Source of the DNA: CAWBJO01 sp963789175
Lineage (GTDB): Bacteria > Pseudomonadota > Alphaproteobacteria > Rhizobiales > Aestuariivirgaceae
Length of the DNA stretch: 64,000 nt
Assembly (NCBI GenBank): GCA_963789175.1
Contig: CAWBJO010000007.1
Coordinates: forward strand, 930,001 to 994,000
Direction of reading: 5' to 3'
Shown: piece by piece, positions 25,538-34,241 of the stretch
How positions within the stretch are numbered: position 1 is the first letter of the stretch
Layout: every line of letters starts with the position of its first letter
Made by a program: the position numbers and the translations under genes
The notes under the pieces: generated by a model
Database searches by the model: none
Seen by the model: only the letters and a program-made list of their open reading frames with translations
Told to the model about the DNA's origin: nothing

Positions 25538-26251
25538 TTAACCTTCGCCTCGCTTGCCGGAGCGATATCGGCTCCACAGGTCCGGACGGCGCTTCTGCGT
25601 GATCCGCTCCGCCTCCTGTCGTTTCCAATTGGCGATGGCGCCGTGGTCGCCCGACAGGAGAACGTCGGGGATCGCGTCGCCTTCGAACTCGCGTGGGCGC
25701 GTATACTGGGGGTGTTCGAGAAGGCCGCTTTCGAAGCTTTCCTCCGTGCCGGAGGTGACGTCGCCCATGACGCCCGGGAGCAGCCGGACGATGGCGTCGA
25801 GGAGCGCGATTGCCGCCGGCTCGCCCCCGGAGAGGACGAAATCGCCGAGGCTGACTTCGCGCAGGCACCGTCTCGCGATCACCCGTTCGTCGACGCCTTC
25901 GAAGCGCCCGCACACCAACACGACTCCGGGCCCGGTCGCCAGGTCCTTCACCAGAGTTTGGCCGAGCGGTTCGCCGCGCGGGCTCATGAGCAGGCGCGGA
26001 CGATCGTCGGCGGCATCGACCGCCGCATCGATGGCGGCTGCGAGCACGTCGGGCTTCATCACCATTCCCGGACCGCCGCCGGCCGGACGATCGTCAACCG
26101 TGCGGTGCCGGTCGGTGGCCGCAAGCCGGATGTCGCGAACGTCGAGGGACCATGTGCCCGACGCCAGCGCCTTGCCGGCCAGAGACTGGCCAAGGGGCCC
26201 CGGGAACATGTCCGGGAAGAGCGTGAGGATGGTAGCCCGATAGTCGGTCAT
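25538..26251 (-). CDS. trmD: tRNA (guanine-N1-)-methyltransferase TrmD
   Basis: A 237-aa SPOUT methyltransferase that makes m1G37 in tRNA and prevents frameshifting. The SAM knot region is VVLVCGRFEGVDERVI and SLGDFVLSGGEPAAIALLDA; the start motif ATILTLFPDMFPGPLGQS is typical. I choose the ATG at 26251 because family members begin at this point; an ATG at 26269 would overlap rimM by 14 nt. The C-terminal LWSRYRSGKRGEG is slightly extended. Confidence 0.95.
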   Translation of the reverse strand: MTDYRATILTLFPDMFPGPLGQSLAGKALASGTWSLDVRDIRLAATDRHRTVDDRPAGGGPGMVMKPDVLAAAIDAAVDAADDRPRLLMSPRGEPLGQTLVKDLATGPGVVLVCGRFEGVDERVIARRCLREVSLGDFVLSGGEPAAIALLDAIVRLLPGVMGDVTSGTEESFESGLLEHPQYTRPREFEGDAIPDVLLSGDHGAIANWKRQEAERITQKRRPDLWSRYRSGKRGEG

Positions 26252-26255
26252 CCGA

Positions 26256-26759
26256 TCATTCGCCATCAAGGAAACCTTCGGCGAGCGTCACGGTGATCGT
26301 GCCGGCGCCGAAATCGACGGTAGCCCCCGCGAACGGAACGAGGAGTGGCTCCGTTCCGGCCCGCCCGACGCGCAGAAGATCGCCGGCCCCGTAGTTCTCC
26401 ACTCCCTCGACTTCGCCCATCGTCGTCCCTTCCCGCGTCTTGACCGTGAGACCCTCGAGGTCCGCATGGTAGAACGTCCCTTGGGGAAGCGTCGGAAGCT
26501 GCTCCCGGCGGACATAGAGCTTCACGCCCTTGAGCGCTTGCGCCGCCGTGCGGTCGTTGATCCCTTCGAGCCGCGCGATGAAACCCGATGCCGCCGGCTT
26601 CAATGCGGTGATGGTCACCTTCCGCCCCGCTTCTTCGGCTTCGAGAGGTCCGTAGCCGGCGATTGCATCGGGCTCGTCGGTAAAGCTCCTGAGCTTCACC
26701 TCGCCCTTGAGGCCATGGGCGGGCCCGATGATGCCGAGAAGGATACGTCCGCCGGACAT
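26256..26759 (-). CDS. rimM: 16S rRNA processing protein RimM
   Basis: A 167-aa ribosome maturation factor that binds S19 and assists assembly of the 30S head. The N-terminal RimM domain (LLGIIGPAHGLKGEVKLRSFTD) and the PRC-barrel-type C-terminal domain (YHADLEGLTVKT, PLLVPFAGATVDF) are both present at normal length. It starts 18 nt after rpsP and leads into trmD. Confidence 0.95.
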   Translation of the reverse strand: MSGGRILLGIIGPAHGLKGEVKLRSFTDEPDAIAGYGPLEAEEAGRKVTITALKPAASGFIARLEGINDRTAAQALKGVKLYVRREQLPTLPQGTFYHADLEGLTVKTREGTTMGEVEGVENYGAGDLLRVGRAGTEPLLVPFAGATVDFGAGTITVTLAEGFLDGE

Positions 26760-26777
26760 GGAACCGCCGCCGGCTGC

Positions 26778-27200
26778 TTAGGCCTGGACCTCGCCGCCGG
26801 CTTCCGGAGCCGCCGGAGCCGCCGGAGCGGCCGGAGCGGCCGGGGCGGGAGCTTCGGCAGCCTTGGCCGCGGCGTCGGACTGCGCCTTCTCGCGTTCGAG
26901 CCGCTTTTTCTTGGGCTTGCCCTTCTCGGGATTGTTGCGCGCATCCCGCTTGAGGATGCCGAGCCCGTCGAGCAGCCGCAGGACGCGGTCGGTCGGCTGC
27001 GCGCCGGCCTTGAGCCAGTGCCTCACCCGGTCCTGGTCGAGCACCAGGCGCTCGGCCTTGTCCTTCGGCAGGAGCGGGTTGAACGTGCCGATCTTCTCGA
27101 TGAACCGGCCGTCGCGCGGCGCGGTCACTTCGGCGATGACGATGCGGTAGTACGGCCGCTTCTTCGCGCCGCCGCGGGACAGTCTGATTTTCAGTGACAT
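26778..27200 (-). CDS. rpsP: 30S ribosomal protein S16, with alanine/proline-rich tail
   Basis: A 140-aa protein. Residues 1-82 are a normal S16 (MSLKIRLSRGGAKKRPYYRI, GRFIEKIGTFNPL). The rest is a charged linker (KGKPKKKRLEREKAQ) and an alanine/proline tail built on Ala-Ala-Pro triplets, encoded by a 9-bp tandem repeat at 26804-26848. S16 stabilises the 5' domain of the small subunit. It opens 26 nt after ffh. Confidence 0.97.
   Translation of the reverse strand: MSLKIRLSRGGAKKRPYYRIVIAEVTAPRDGRFIEKIGTFNPLLPKDKAERLVLDQDRVRHWLKAGAQPTDRVLRLLDGLGILKRDARNNPEKGKPKKKRLEREKAQSDAAAKAAEAPAPAAPAAPAAPAAPEAGGEVQA
26804..26848 (-). repeat. 9-bp tandem repeat inside the rpsP tail
   Basis: Five consecutive 9-bp units (plus-strand reading CCGGAGCCG, twice, then CCGGAGCGG twice, then CCGGGGCGG) encode the Ala-Ala-Pro repeats of the S16 tail. 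In-frame units of this kind can change copy number by slippage without breaking the gene. Confidence 0.85.
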
Positions 27201-27226
27201 GCGAACTCCTTGGGTTGGGGGGAAAT

Positions 27227-28798
27227 CTATCTCTTCGTCTTTCCGAGGCCGGGCAGTCCCTTGAACGGGTTGCCGCCGAGCCCCGGCAGTGTCCTGCCGC
27301 CGAGTCCAGGCAATCCCGGCAGCTTCGTTCCGGCGGGTCGCGCGGGAAGCGCCTCGCCTTCGGGCAGCTGCTTCATGAGCTCGCGGACGTCGCTCGGCAG
27401 CGAATTCGGATCGAGTTGCTGAAGGTCGGCCTGCATGCGCTGCATCTCCGCCGGATCCGGCATGCCGCCGCCGCCGAACATGCGCCCGAGCATGCCCGGA
27501 TTGCGTCCCATCTTCTTCATCATGTCGGACATCTGGAGGTGCATTTTGAGCAGCCGGTTGACGTCCTCGACCCGGGTCCCGGAACCTGCCGCGACCCTCT
27601 TCTTGCGCGACGCGTTCATGACCTTCGGGTTTCGCCGCTCGAACCGCGTCAGCGAACCGATGATGGCGAGCTGCCGTTCGAATACGCTCTTGTCGAGCTG
27701 CGCCGTGTCGAGCTGCTTCTTGATCTTGCCGATTCCCGGCAGCATGCCGAGTACGCCCGCCATGCCGCCGAGCTTTTGCATCTGGTGAAGCTGTTCGGCG
27801 AGGTCGTCGAGATCGAACACGCCCTTCTTCATGCGCGTCGCGATCTTCCGCGCCTTGTCGGCATCGATCGTCTGCGCCGCCTTCTCCACCAGGCTCACCA
27901 CGTCGCCCATGCCGAGGATGCGGCCGGCGATGCGGCTGGCGTGGAAGTCCTCGAGCCCATCGAGCTTTTCGCCGGTGCCGAGGAGCTTGATCGGCTTGCC
28001 TGTCACGGCGCGCATCGAAAGCGCCGCTCCACCGCGTCCGTCTCCGTCGACGCGGGTGAGCACGATGCCGGTTAGGCCGATCTTCTCTTCGAAGCTCTTG
28101 GCGACGTTGACGGCATCCTGTCCGGTCAGCGCGTCGGCGACGAGCAGCGTCTCGTGCGGCACGGCGATGTCCCTGATCGCTTGCGTCTCCGCCATCAGCT
28201 CCTCGTCGATGTGGAGCCGGCCGGCCGTGTCGAGCAGGACCACGTCGAACCCGCCTAGCCGCGCCTCGTCCATTGCCCGGCGCGCGATGGCGAGCGGATC
28301 CTGATCCTTCAGGATGGCAAGCGTCGCGATGCCGGTCTGCTCGCCGAGGACGCGGAGCTGTTCCTGCGCGGCCGGCCGCCGCGTGTCGAGCGATGCCATC
28401 ATGACGCGCTTCCGGTCGCGCTCCGACAGCCGCTTGGCGATCTTCGCCGTCGTCGTCGTCTTGCCCGATCCCTGCAGCCCGACCATGAGGATGGCGACTG
28501 GCGGGGCAGCCTGGAGATCGAGCCCGCTGCCTTCGCTGCCGAGCGTCTCGACGAGAACGTCGTGGACGATCTTGACGACCATCTGACCGGGTGTGACCGA
28601 GCGCACGACCTCCTGGCCGACGGCGCGTTCCCTGACCTTGTCGATGAACGTCCGCACCACCTCGAGCGCCACGTCGGCTTCGATGAGGGCTCGGCGCACC
28701 TCGCGCATTGCAGAATCGACGTCGGCTTCCGACAGGCTGCCCCGACCGGTCAGCTTGTCGAAGATCCCCGAAAGTCGTTCCTGCAGCGTGTCGAACAT
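27227..28798 (-). CDS. ffh: Signal recognition particle protein Ffh
   Basis: A 523-aa SRP GTPase that binds 4.5S RNA and signal sequences and delivers nascent membrane proteins to FtsY. Motifs: the N-domain (LTGRGSLSEADVDSAMREVR), G1 VGLQGSGKTTTTAK, DTRRPAAQEQL, DTAGRLHIDEEL, and TRVDGDGRGGAAL. The M domain is methionine-rich (MLGRMFGGGGMPD). A glycine/leucine/proline tail with GLPGL repeats ends the protein, as in other alphaproteobacteria. The receptor FtsY is encoded at 31900. Confidence 0.97.
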   Translation of the reverse strand: MFDTLQERLSGIFDKLTGRGSLSEADVDSAMREVRRALIEADVALEVVRTFIDKVRERAVGQEVVRSVTPGQMVVKIVHDVLVETLGSEGSGLDLQAAPPVAILMVGLQGSGKTTTTAKIAKRLSERDRKRVMMASLDTRRPAAQEQLRVLGEQTGIATLAILKDQDPLAIARRAMDEARLGGFDVVLLDTAGRLHIDEELMAETQAIRDIAVPHETLLVADALTGQDAVNVAKSFEEKIGLTGIVLTRVDGDGRGGAALSMRAVTGKPIKLLGTGEKLDGLEDFHASRIAGRILGMGDVVSLVEKAAQTIDADKARKIATRMKKGVFDLDDLAEQLHQMQKLGGMAGVLGMLPGIGKIKKQLDTAQLDKSVFERQLAIIGSLTRFERRNPKVMNASRKKRVAAGSGTRVEDVNRLLKMHLQMSDMMKKMGRNPGMLGRMFGGGGMPDPAEMQRMQADLQQLDPNSLPSDVRELMKQLPEGEALPARPAGTKLPGLPGLGGRTLPGLGGNPFKGLPGLGKTKR

Positions 28799-28981
28799 GC
28801 GACTTGCAATTCCTTGCGCTTGACGACCCAGCACCGAACGCACCCGCGGGCGAATATCGCCGGCGGATGTTTGTCCCCTTTCGGCTGCGCGAGGCGCAAC
28901 ATGCGAAAGGACCCTGAAGACGCTTGGGTCGTCTTATGAAAGCGGGGACGTCTTACCCCCGGTGGAGGGGGTGAGTCAACG

Positions 28982-29593
28982 TCAGTTGGAGGATTCCGCG
29001 GCCGTGGAATTGCCGCTGGCGAGCTTGGCCGTGAGGCCCTCGAGCGGCAGGCGCGGAACGGCGATCGGCCGCCTGGGAGCCGTAGGACGCTCCGCCTTCG
29101 GCTTGGTCACCCTCGCCGCCGCGACGGCCGCCTCCCGTGCCGGCTGCGACATCTTGTAGGTCCGGTGCACGTAGGTCAGGGCCAGCGCGCAGATGAACAG
29201 GGTCAGCGCCACCGCCGCGAAGGGAAGCAACGCGGCCGTGCCCGAGCCGTCGGCGCCGAGGCTGGAGATGACGTCGGCGAGCGTATTGAACTTCGCCAGG
29301 AGATAGCCGACGAGCCCCGAGAGGAGGATCTTCTGGAGGTCGCTCGGCGCCTCGTCGCTCTTGTAGGGAGTGAGCAGGATGCCGGCGCCCCAGCCGCTCA
29401 CCCCACCGAGAACCCCGGTGAGGAGAAGGGAGGCGCGCTGTTCGGGAACCGCTCCGAACCAGATGAAGCAGCCGAGCGCCACCGCGGCCCCGATGAGGAT
29501 GGCGACTGCCGCAGTGACCTCCGAACGGTCGCCGCGATACGGTCCTGTGTCTGTCGGTCCGGAAGAACGTGGAATCTTGGTGCCCCTGGCCAT
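28982..29593 (-). CDS. Hypothetical membrane protein with four predicted helices
   Basis: A 203-aa protein of no family I recognise. After a polar N-terminus come four hydrophobic segments (AVAILIGAAVALGCFIWFG, LLLTGVLGGVSGWGAGILL, ILLSGLVGYLLAKF, LLPFAAVALTLFICALAL), then a 55-residue basic, proline-rich cytoplasmic tail. The ATG at 29593 has GGAGG 6 nt upstream, so I prefer it to an ATG at 29620. A small hairpin (ACCCCC-GGTGGA-GGGGGT, 28955-28972) lies just after the stop. It sits between ffh and the divergent dapF. Confidence 0.65.
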   Translation of the reverse strand: MARGTKIPRSSGPTDTGPYRGDRSEVTAAVAILIGAAVALGCFIWFGAVPEQRASLLLTGVLGGVSGWGAGILLTPYKSDEAPSDLQKILLSGLVGYLLAKFNTLADVISSLGADGSGTAALLPFAAVALTLFICALALTYVHRTYKMSQPAREAAVAAARVTKPKAERPTAPRRPIAVPRLPLEGLTAKLASGNSTAAESSN

Positions 29594-29786
29594 GGTTGCC
29601 TCCACGTGAATGCCGCCCACGTCGAATCAACGGAAGCGATGCTAGCCGGACGACGCACCTCAGAGAAGCGATTTTTACCCCGATTCAATGCCCTACCCGC
29701 ATGGGCTGTATTGTTTCGAGATGGCCGCGATACCGCTCTCGATGGGACGTGGAGGGGTTGCGGCTGGCATTCTTCCCACTTTTGCC

Positions 29787-29798
29787 CATATAACGCTC
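29787..29798 (+). promoter_or_regulatory. CATATAACGCTC element directly before the dapF start
   Basis: The 12-bp CATATAACGCTC ends 3 nt before the dapF ATG. Its TATAAC matches a -10 box, which would place transcription start at or next to the start codon. The same 12 bp occurs at 39880-39891 immediately before the DUF1223 gene. No clear -35 box is seen. Confidence 0.45.
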
Positions 29799-29801
29799 GC
29801 C

Positions 29802-30662
29802 ATGGACGCCGCTCCCGCCATCAGTTTTCGCAAGATGAACGGACTGGGCAACGACTTCGTCGTTCTCGATGCCCGCACCGTTCCGCTCGCCGTCACGGAA
29901 GGAACGGCCCGCGCCATTGCCGACCGCAAGACGGGTATCGGCTGCGATCAGCTCATCATTCTCGAGCCCTCGCCGAAGGCCGATGTCAGGATGCGCATCT
30001 GGAACAATGGCGGCGACGAGGTCGAGAGCTGCGGAAACGCTGCGCGCTGCATCGCCGACATTCTGATCGCCGAGACGGGTCGGTCGCTCATCACGATCGA
30101 CACCACGGGCGGGCTCTTGTCGTGCAAGCGCAGCGCCGAAGGGATCGCCGTCGACATGGGCGTGCCGCGTTTCGGCTGGCGCGACATTCCGCTGGCTGAG
30201 GAGTTCCGCGATACCCGCCGCATCGAACTGCAGGTCGGACCGATCGACGATCCGATCATGCATTCTCCATCCGTCGTCAACGTCGGCAACCCGCATTGCA
30301 TTTTCTGGGTGAAGAACGCGGCGACCTTCGATCTCGCCAAGCTCGGTCCCATGCTCGAGAACCATCCGATGTTCCCCGAGCGCGCCAATATCAGCCTTGC
30401 CGAGGTCCAGTCCCGCGACCGGGTCTTGCTTCGCGTATGGGAACGCGGCGCCGGACTGACGCGCGCCTGCGGTACCGCGGCCTGCGCGGTTGCGGCGGCC
30501 GGCGCACGCTTGCGCCTGATCGATCGGAAAGTGAACGTCGTCCTGCCGGGCGGCACGCTCTTCGTCGAATGGCGGGATGATGACCATCTGATCATGACCG
30601 GGCCCGTGGCCTACGAGTTCGAGGGCACGTTGCCGCCGTCGCTTGCATCCGGACTCCAATGA
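29802..30662 (+). CDS. dapF: Diaminopimelate epimerase
   Basis: A 286-aa cofactor-independent epimerase that converts LL- to meso-diaminopimelate for lysine and peptidoglycan. The two catalytic cysteines lie in VESCGNAARC (C77) and TRACGTAACAV. The start motif SFRKMNGLGNDFVVLD follows the ATG at 29802; upstream in-frame ATGs would add an unrelated leader. The stop overlaps the mtaB ATG (ATGA). A -10-like CATATAAC lies only a few bases before the ATG. Confidence 0.95.
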   Translation: MDAAPAISFRKMNGLGNDFVVLDARTVPLAVTEGTARAIADRKTGIGCDQLIILEPSPKADVRMRIWNNGGDEVESCGNAARCIADILIAETGRSLITIDTTGGLLSCKRSAEGIAVDMGVPRFGWRDIPLAEEFRDTRRIELQVGPIDDPIMHSPSVVNVGNPHCIFWVKNAATFDLAKLGPMLENHPMFPERANISLAEVQSRDRVLLRVWERGAGLTRACGTAACAVAAAGARLRLIDRKVNVVLPGGTLFVEWRDDDHLIMTGPVAYEFEGTLPPSLASGLQ

Positions 30663-31903
30663 AGCCGGTCGAGGTCGTGACCTTCGGTTGCCGCCTGAAC
30701 GCCTACGAGTCGGAGCTGATCCGCCAGGCGGCCGAAGACGCGGCAAGCGGCGCCACCATCGTTTTCAACACCTGCGCCGTGACTGGCGAGGCGATGCGTC
30801 AGGCGCGCCAGGCCATTCGTCGCGCCCGCCGCGCCGCGCCGGAGGCGACCATCGTCGCCGCGGGATGCGGAGTCGAGATCGCGCCCGAGGCGTTCGCCGC
30901 CATGCCCGAGGTGGACCGGGTCCTGGGCAACCGCCAAAAGCTCGCATCCGAATTTTACCGTTCATCGACGCCGCGCGTCGCCGTCGGCACGCCGGCCGTC
31001 ACCGTCGCCGCTCCGCCGCCCTGGGTCGAGCAATTCCGCTTTCACTCGCGCGCCTTCCTCGAGATTCAGAACGGCTGCGACCACCGCTGCACCTTCTGCA
31101 TCATCCCCTACGCGCGCGGCCCATCGCGATCCGTTCCCGTTGAAACGGTGATCGGGAACGTGCGGCGACTGGTCGGCAGCGGCTACAACGAGATCGTGCT
31201 CACCGGCGTCGACATCACCGACTTTGGGAAGGATTTGCCCGGCCGTCCGTCGCTCGGCCGGCTGGTTCGCACCATTCTCGACGAGGTTCCCGACCTGCCG
31301 CGCCTCCGCCTGTCGTCGATCGACTCGGTCGAGGTCGACGATGCGCTCGTGCAAGCCTTCGCCGAGCACGAGCGGCTCATGCCCCATGTCCATCTGTCTC
31401 TTCAATCCGGTGACGACCTCATCCTCAAGCGCATGAAGCGCCGCCATTGCCGCACCGATGCGATCGCGTTCTGCGCGCGCCTGCGCGAGGCGCGCGGCGA
31501 TGTCGTGTTCGGGGCCGACATCATTGCCGGCTTTCCGACCGAGACCGAAGCCATGTTCGCCCGTTCCGTCGCGCTGGCGGACGACTGCGGCCTCACCTTT
31601 CTCCATGTCTTCCCGTTCTCTCCCCGTCCGGGCACGCCGGCCGCCCGCATGCCGCCGGTGCCGGTTGAGCAAGTCAATGATCGCGCCGCCCGTCTTCGCG
31701 CCCATGGCCGGACGCGCCTGGCCGCCTTCCTGAAGGATGAGGTCGGCAAGGCACGGCGCATCCTCGTGGAAAGAGGCAACCGCGGCCACACGGAGCACCA
31801 CGCCGTCGTCCGCTTCCGCGAGGCCGTCGCGCCCGGCACGATCGTGAGCGCCGTCATCGCGCAAGCTGCTGAGGATCATCTGGAAGTCCGCGTCGGCGCA
31901 TGA
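30659..31903 (+). CDS. mtaB: tRNA ms2t6A methylthiotransferase MtaB
   Basis: A 414-aa radical-SAM enzyme that methylthiolates t6A37 of tRNA. The N-terminal cluster cysteines are C11 (TFGCRLNAYE), C39 (FNTCAVT) and C70; the radical-SAM triad is C140/C144/C147 in NGCDHRCTFCIIPYARG. The third N-terminal motif reads AAGCGVE, where most relatives have GCYAQ. A short TRAM-like C-terminus is present. It overlaps dapF and ftsY by 4 nt each. Confidence 0.93.
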   Translation: MKPVEVVTFGCRLNAYESELIRQAAEDAASGATIVFNTCAVTGEAMRQARQAIRRARRAAPEATIVAAGCGVEIAPEAFAAMPEVDRVLGNRQKLASEFYRSSTPRVAVGTPAVTVAAPPPWVEQFRFHSRAFLEIQNGCDHRCTFCIIPYARGPSRSVPVETVIGNVRRLVGSGYNEIVLTGVDITDFGKDLPGRPSLGRLVRTILDEVPDLPRLRLSSIDSVEVDDALVQAFAEHERLMPHVHLSLQSGDDLILKRMKRRHCRTDAIAFCARLREARGDVVFGADIIAGFPTETEAMFARSVALADDCGLTFLHVFPFSPRPGTPAARMPPVPVEQVNDRAARLRAHGRTRLAAFLKDEVGKARRILVERGNRGHTEHHAVVRFREAVAPGTIVSAVIAQAAEDHLEVRVGA

Positions 31904-32979
31904 GTCTGTTCAGGAAACTCTTCGCCAGGGACAGTGCCGAGGAACCGGCTTCCGGACCTGCTGCCGCCCTGCGCACCGAGCCGGTGCCGGCCTCCGACCG
32001 CGTCGACGCGGGAGCGTCGGGTCCTGCGTCGGCCGCCGATGCATCGCCATCGTCGCCCGGTTGGTTCCATCGCCTGCGCAGCGGACTTTCGCGATCATCG
32101 GAGGCATTGAGCGCCGGCATCGTCGGCGTCCTCACCAAGCGTCGTCTCGACGCTGGCACGCTCGAGGACCTCGAAGACCTTCTCATCGCGGCCGACCTTG
32201 GCCCGGCGACTGCGGCGCGCATAGCGCGGATCATCGCCGATGGGCGGTACGACCGCGAAATCGCTCCCGAGGAGGTCCGGGCGGTCCTTGCGGGCGAGAT
32301 CGAGAGGATCCTGACGCCCGTCGAACGCTCGTTCACTTTCGAGGACGGAAACCGTCCCTTCGTCATCCTGGTCGTCGGAGTGAATGGTTCGGGCAAGACG
32401 ACCACGATTGGCAAGCTCGGTGCCATCGCCCGCCGCGAGGGCCTCTCCGTCATGCTGGCCGCCTGCGACACGTTCAGGGCCGCCGCCATCGAGCAGCTCG
32501 AGATCTGGGGCAGGAGGATCGGTGCCGCCGTCATGACCCGGCCGCCCGGCGCCGATGCCGCGGGCCTTGCCTACGACGCCTATGTGGAGGCCCGGGCCCG
32601 CAACATCGATACCCTGATCATCGACACCGCCGGCCGCCTGCAGAACCGCGCCGACCTGATGGCCGAGCTCGAGAAGATCATCCGTGTGCTGAAGAAGGTC
32701 GACGCCGGGGCACCCCATGCGACCTTGCTTGTCCTCGACGCGACGACGGGTCAGAATGCGCTGAACCAGGTGGAGGTGTTTCGCAGGATGGCGGGAATAA
32801 CGGGTATCGTCATGACCAAGCTCGATGGCACGGCGCGCGGCGGGATTCTCGTCGCCATCGCCGAGCGCTTTGCCCTCCCCGTCCATGCCATCGGCGTCGG
32901 CGAGCAGGCGGAGGATCTTCAGCCGTTCGCGGCTGGTGCCTTCGCCAGGGCCATCGCCGGCATCGAGGAGGATCGTTGA
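31900..32979 (+). CDS. ftsY: Signal recognition particle receptor FtsY
   Basis: A 359-aa SRP receptor GTPase. A short alanine/proline/serine-rich acidic A-domain (residues 10-55) precedes the NG domain: GVNGSGKTTTIGKLG (G1), ACDTFRAAAIEQL, IDTAGRLQNRADLMAEL, TKLDGTARGGILVAI and GVGEQAEDLQPF. It docks Ffh at the membrane. The start overlaps mtaB and its TGA overlaps the ATG of the next gene, so dapF-mtaB-ftsY-yciB are read as one unit. Confidence 0.97.
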   Translation: MSLFRKLFARDSAEEPASGPAAALRTEPVPASDRVDAGASGPASAADASPSSPGWFHRLRSGLSRSSEALSAGIVGVLTKRRLDAGTLEDLEDLLIAADLGPATAARIARIIADGRYDREIAPEEVRAVLAGEIERILTPVERSFTFEDGNRPFVILVVGVNGSGKTTTIGKLGAIARREGLSVMLAACDTFRAAAIEQLEIWGRRIGAAVMTRPPGADAAGLAYDAYVEARARNIDTLIIDTAGRLQNRADLMAELEKIIRVLKKVDAGAPHATLLVLDATTGQNALNQVEVFRRMAGITGIVMTKLDGTARGGILVAIAERFALPVHAIGVGEQAEDLQPFAAGAFARAIAGIEEDR

Positions 32980-33557
32980 TGAACGACGCCGCACCCGCCA
33001 AGCTGCCCACTTGGGTACGCATCGCCGTCGAATGGGGACCGCTCGTCGCGTTCTTCATCGCCAATGCCAGGGCCGGCATCTTTTGGGCGACCGGCATCTT
33101 CATGGCGGCGACCGCGATCGCGCTTGCGGTGTCCTGGGTGATGGTCCGTCGGCTGGCGACCGTGCCTCTTGTCGGAGCTGTGTTCGTCGCGGTCTTCGGC
33201 GGCCTCACGCTATGGCTGCAGAACGAGACCTTCATCAAGGTCAAGGTCACGTTGGTCAACCTGCTTTTCGGAACGATCTTGCTGATCGGCGTCAAGTTCA
33301 ACCGGCAGTTCCTGAAGATGCTGCTCGGCGAGGCGCTCTCCATGGATGATGCCGGTTGGCGTACGCTCTCCATTCGATGGGGGATCTTCTTCTTCGCCCT
33401 GGCGGGCCTGAACGAGATCGTATGGCGAAACTTCAGCACCGATCTGTGGGTCAATTTCAAGGTTTTTGGAATCCTTCCACTCACCTTCCTGTTTGCGATC
33501 GCGCAGGCGCCGCTCATGCAGCGCCACATGAAGAGCGAGGCCAACCCCAATCCCTAG
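32979..33557 (+). CDS. yciB: YciB/IspZ-family inner-membrane septation protein
   Basis: A 192-aa protein with five to six predicted membrane helices and the family stretches EWGPLVAFFIANARAGIFWA, LTLWLQNETFIKVKVTLVN and GLNEIVWRNFSTDLWVNFKV. E. coli YciB (also called IspZ) affects cell-envelope synthesis and septation. Its ATG shares one base with the ftsY stop (TGATG). Confidence 0.92.
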   Translation: MNDAAPAKLPTWVRIAVEWGPLVAFFIANARAGIFWATGIFMAATAIALAVSWVMVRRLATVPLVGAVFVAVFGGLTLWLQNETFIKVKVTLVNLLFGTILLIGVKFNRQFLKMLLGEALSMDDAGWRTLSIRWGIFFFALAGLNEIVWRNFSTDLWVNFKVFGILPLTFLFAIAQAPLMQRHMKSEANPNP

Positions 33558-33586
33558 CCGTCCGGCGGCACCAATTGTTCTTTGTA

Positions 33587-33605
33587 CGAATCAATTCTGG
33601 ATTCG
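33587..33605. promoter_or_regulatory. Candidate operator upstream of the MarR gene
   Basis: A 19-bp imperfect palindrome with arms CGAATC and GATTCG separated by 7 nt, in the least GC-rich part of the interval between yciB and the MarR gene. MarR regulators often bind such sites next to their own gene. There is no direct evidence for binding. Confidence 0.35.
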
Positions 33606-33755
33606 ACTCAAAGGCAGAAAGATTTTATACCGGCAGCCGGGAACGGTTTTGGCGGCCGGCCGGGTCGGTTGCCAGCGGGGACTAGGAAAGCTTCACGATC
33701 GGGCGGTAGCCGACAGGGTGGCCGCGCACGCTCGAAAGGTGCAGGGGACGGCCTG

Positions 33756-34241
33756 ATGACGACACGTGACACTCGGCAGCTTTCGCGCTCGCCCTACCAT
33801 TTGCTCAAGCGCGCCGCCCAGTACGCCGCCGACATCTACATGGAGGAGGTCGGAAAGTCCGGCCTCACCCAGCGCCAGTTCACCGTGCTGTTCATGGTCG
33901 ATCAGAACGACGGCGTCAGCCAGACCGCCCTCGTCAAGCTCACCGGTATCGACCGCTCGACGCTGGCCGATCTCGTCGCCCGTCTGCTTTCCCAGGGCTA
34001 TCTGCAGCGCAAGCGAACCAAGGAAGACGGCCGCACCAACACCATCCGCATCACGGCCGCCGGCAAGAAGGCCCTCAAGAATGCCCAGCCGGGGGCCGAG
34101 GAGGTCGACAAGGCGATCCTGTCCGTCGTGCCGAGCTCCCACCGCCGACCCTTCGTCGAGGCACTGGCCGTCCTCGCCTCGAAGGTCGACGATGGAACCG
34201 ACAAGGTGCCCGACCGCGGCCGGTTGCGCCGCCTGCGCTGA
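33756..34241 (+). CDS. MarR-family transcriptional regulator
   Basis: A 161-aa winged-helix regulator. The DNA-binding part is SQTALVKLTGIDRSTLADLVARL, followed by the wing YLQRKRTKEDGRTNTIRIT. The N-terminal helix (SPYHLLKRAAQYAADIYMEE) and the C-terminal helices form the dimer. The ATG at 33756 is preceded by GGGGACGG rather than a strong ribosome-binding site. It converges with ccmG (the stops are adjacent). The ligand and targets are unknown. Confidence 0.88.
   Translation: MTTRDTRQLSRSPYHLLKRAAQYAADIYMEEVGKSGLTQRQFTVLFMVDQNDGVSQTALVKLTGIDRSTLADLVARLLSQGYLQRKRTKEDGRTNTIRITAAGKKALKNAQPGAEEVDKAILSVVPSSHRRPFVEALAVLASKVDDGTDKVPDRGRLRRLR

Noticed and set aside
33627..33760. An earlier start for the MarR gene using the open frame from 33582
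   Set aside because: The added residues are low-complexity and absent from MarR proteins; the ATG at 33756 gives the normal length.
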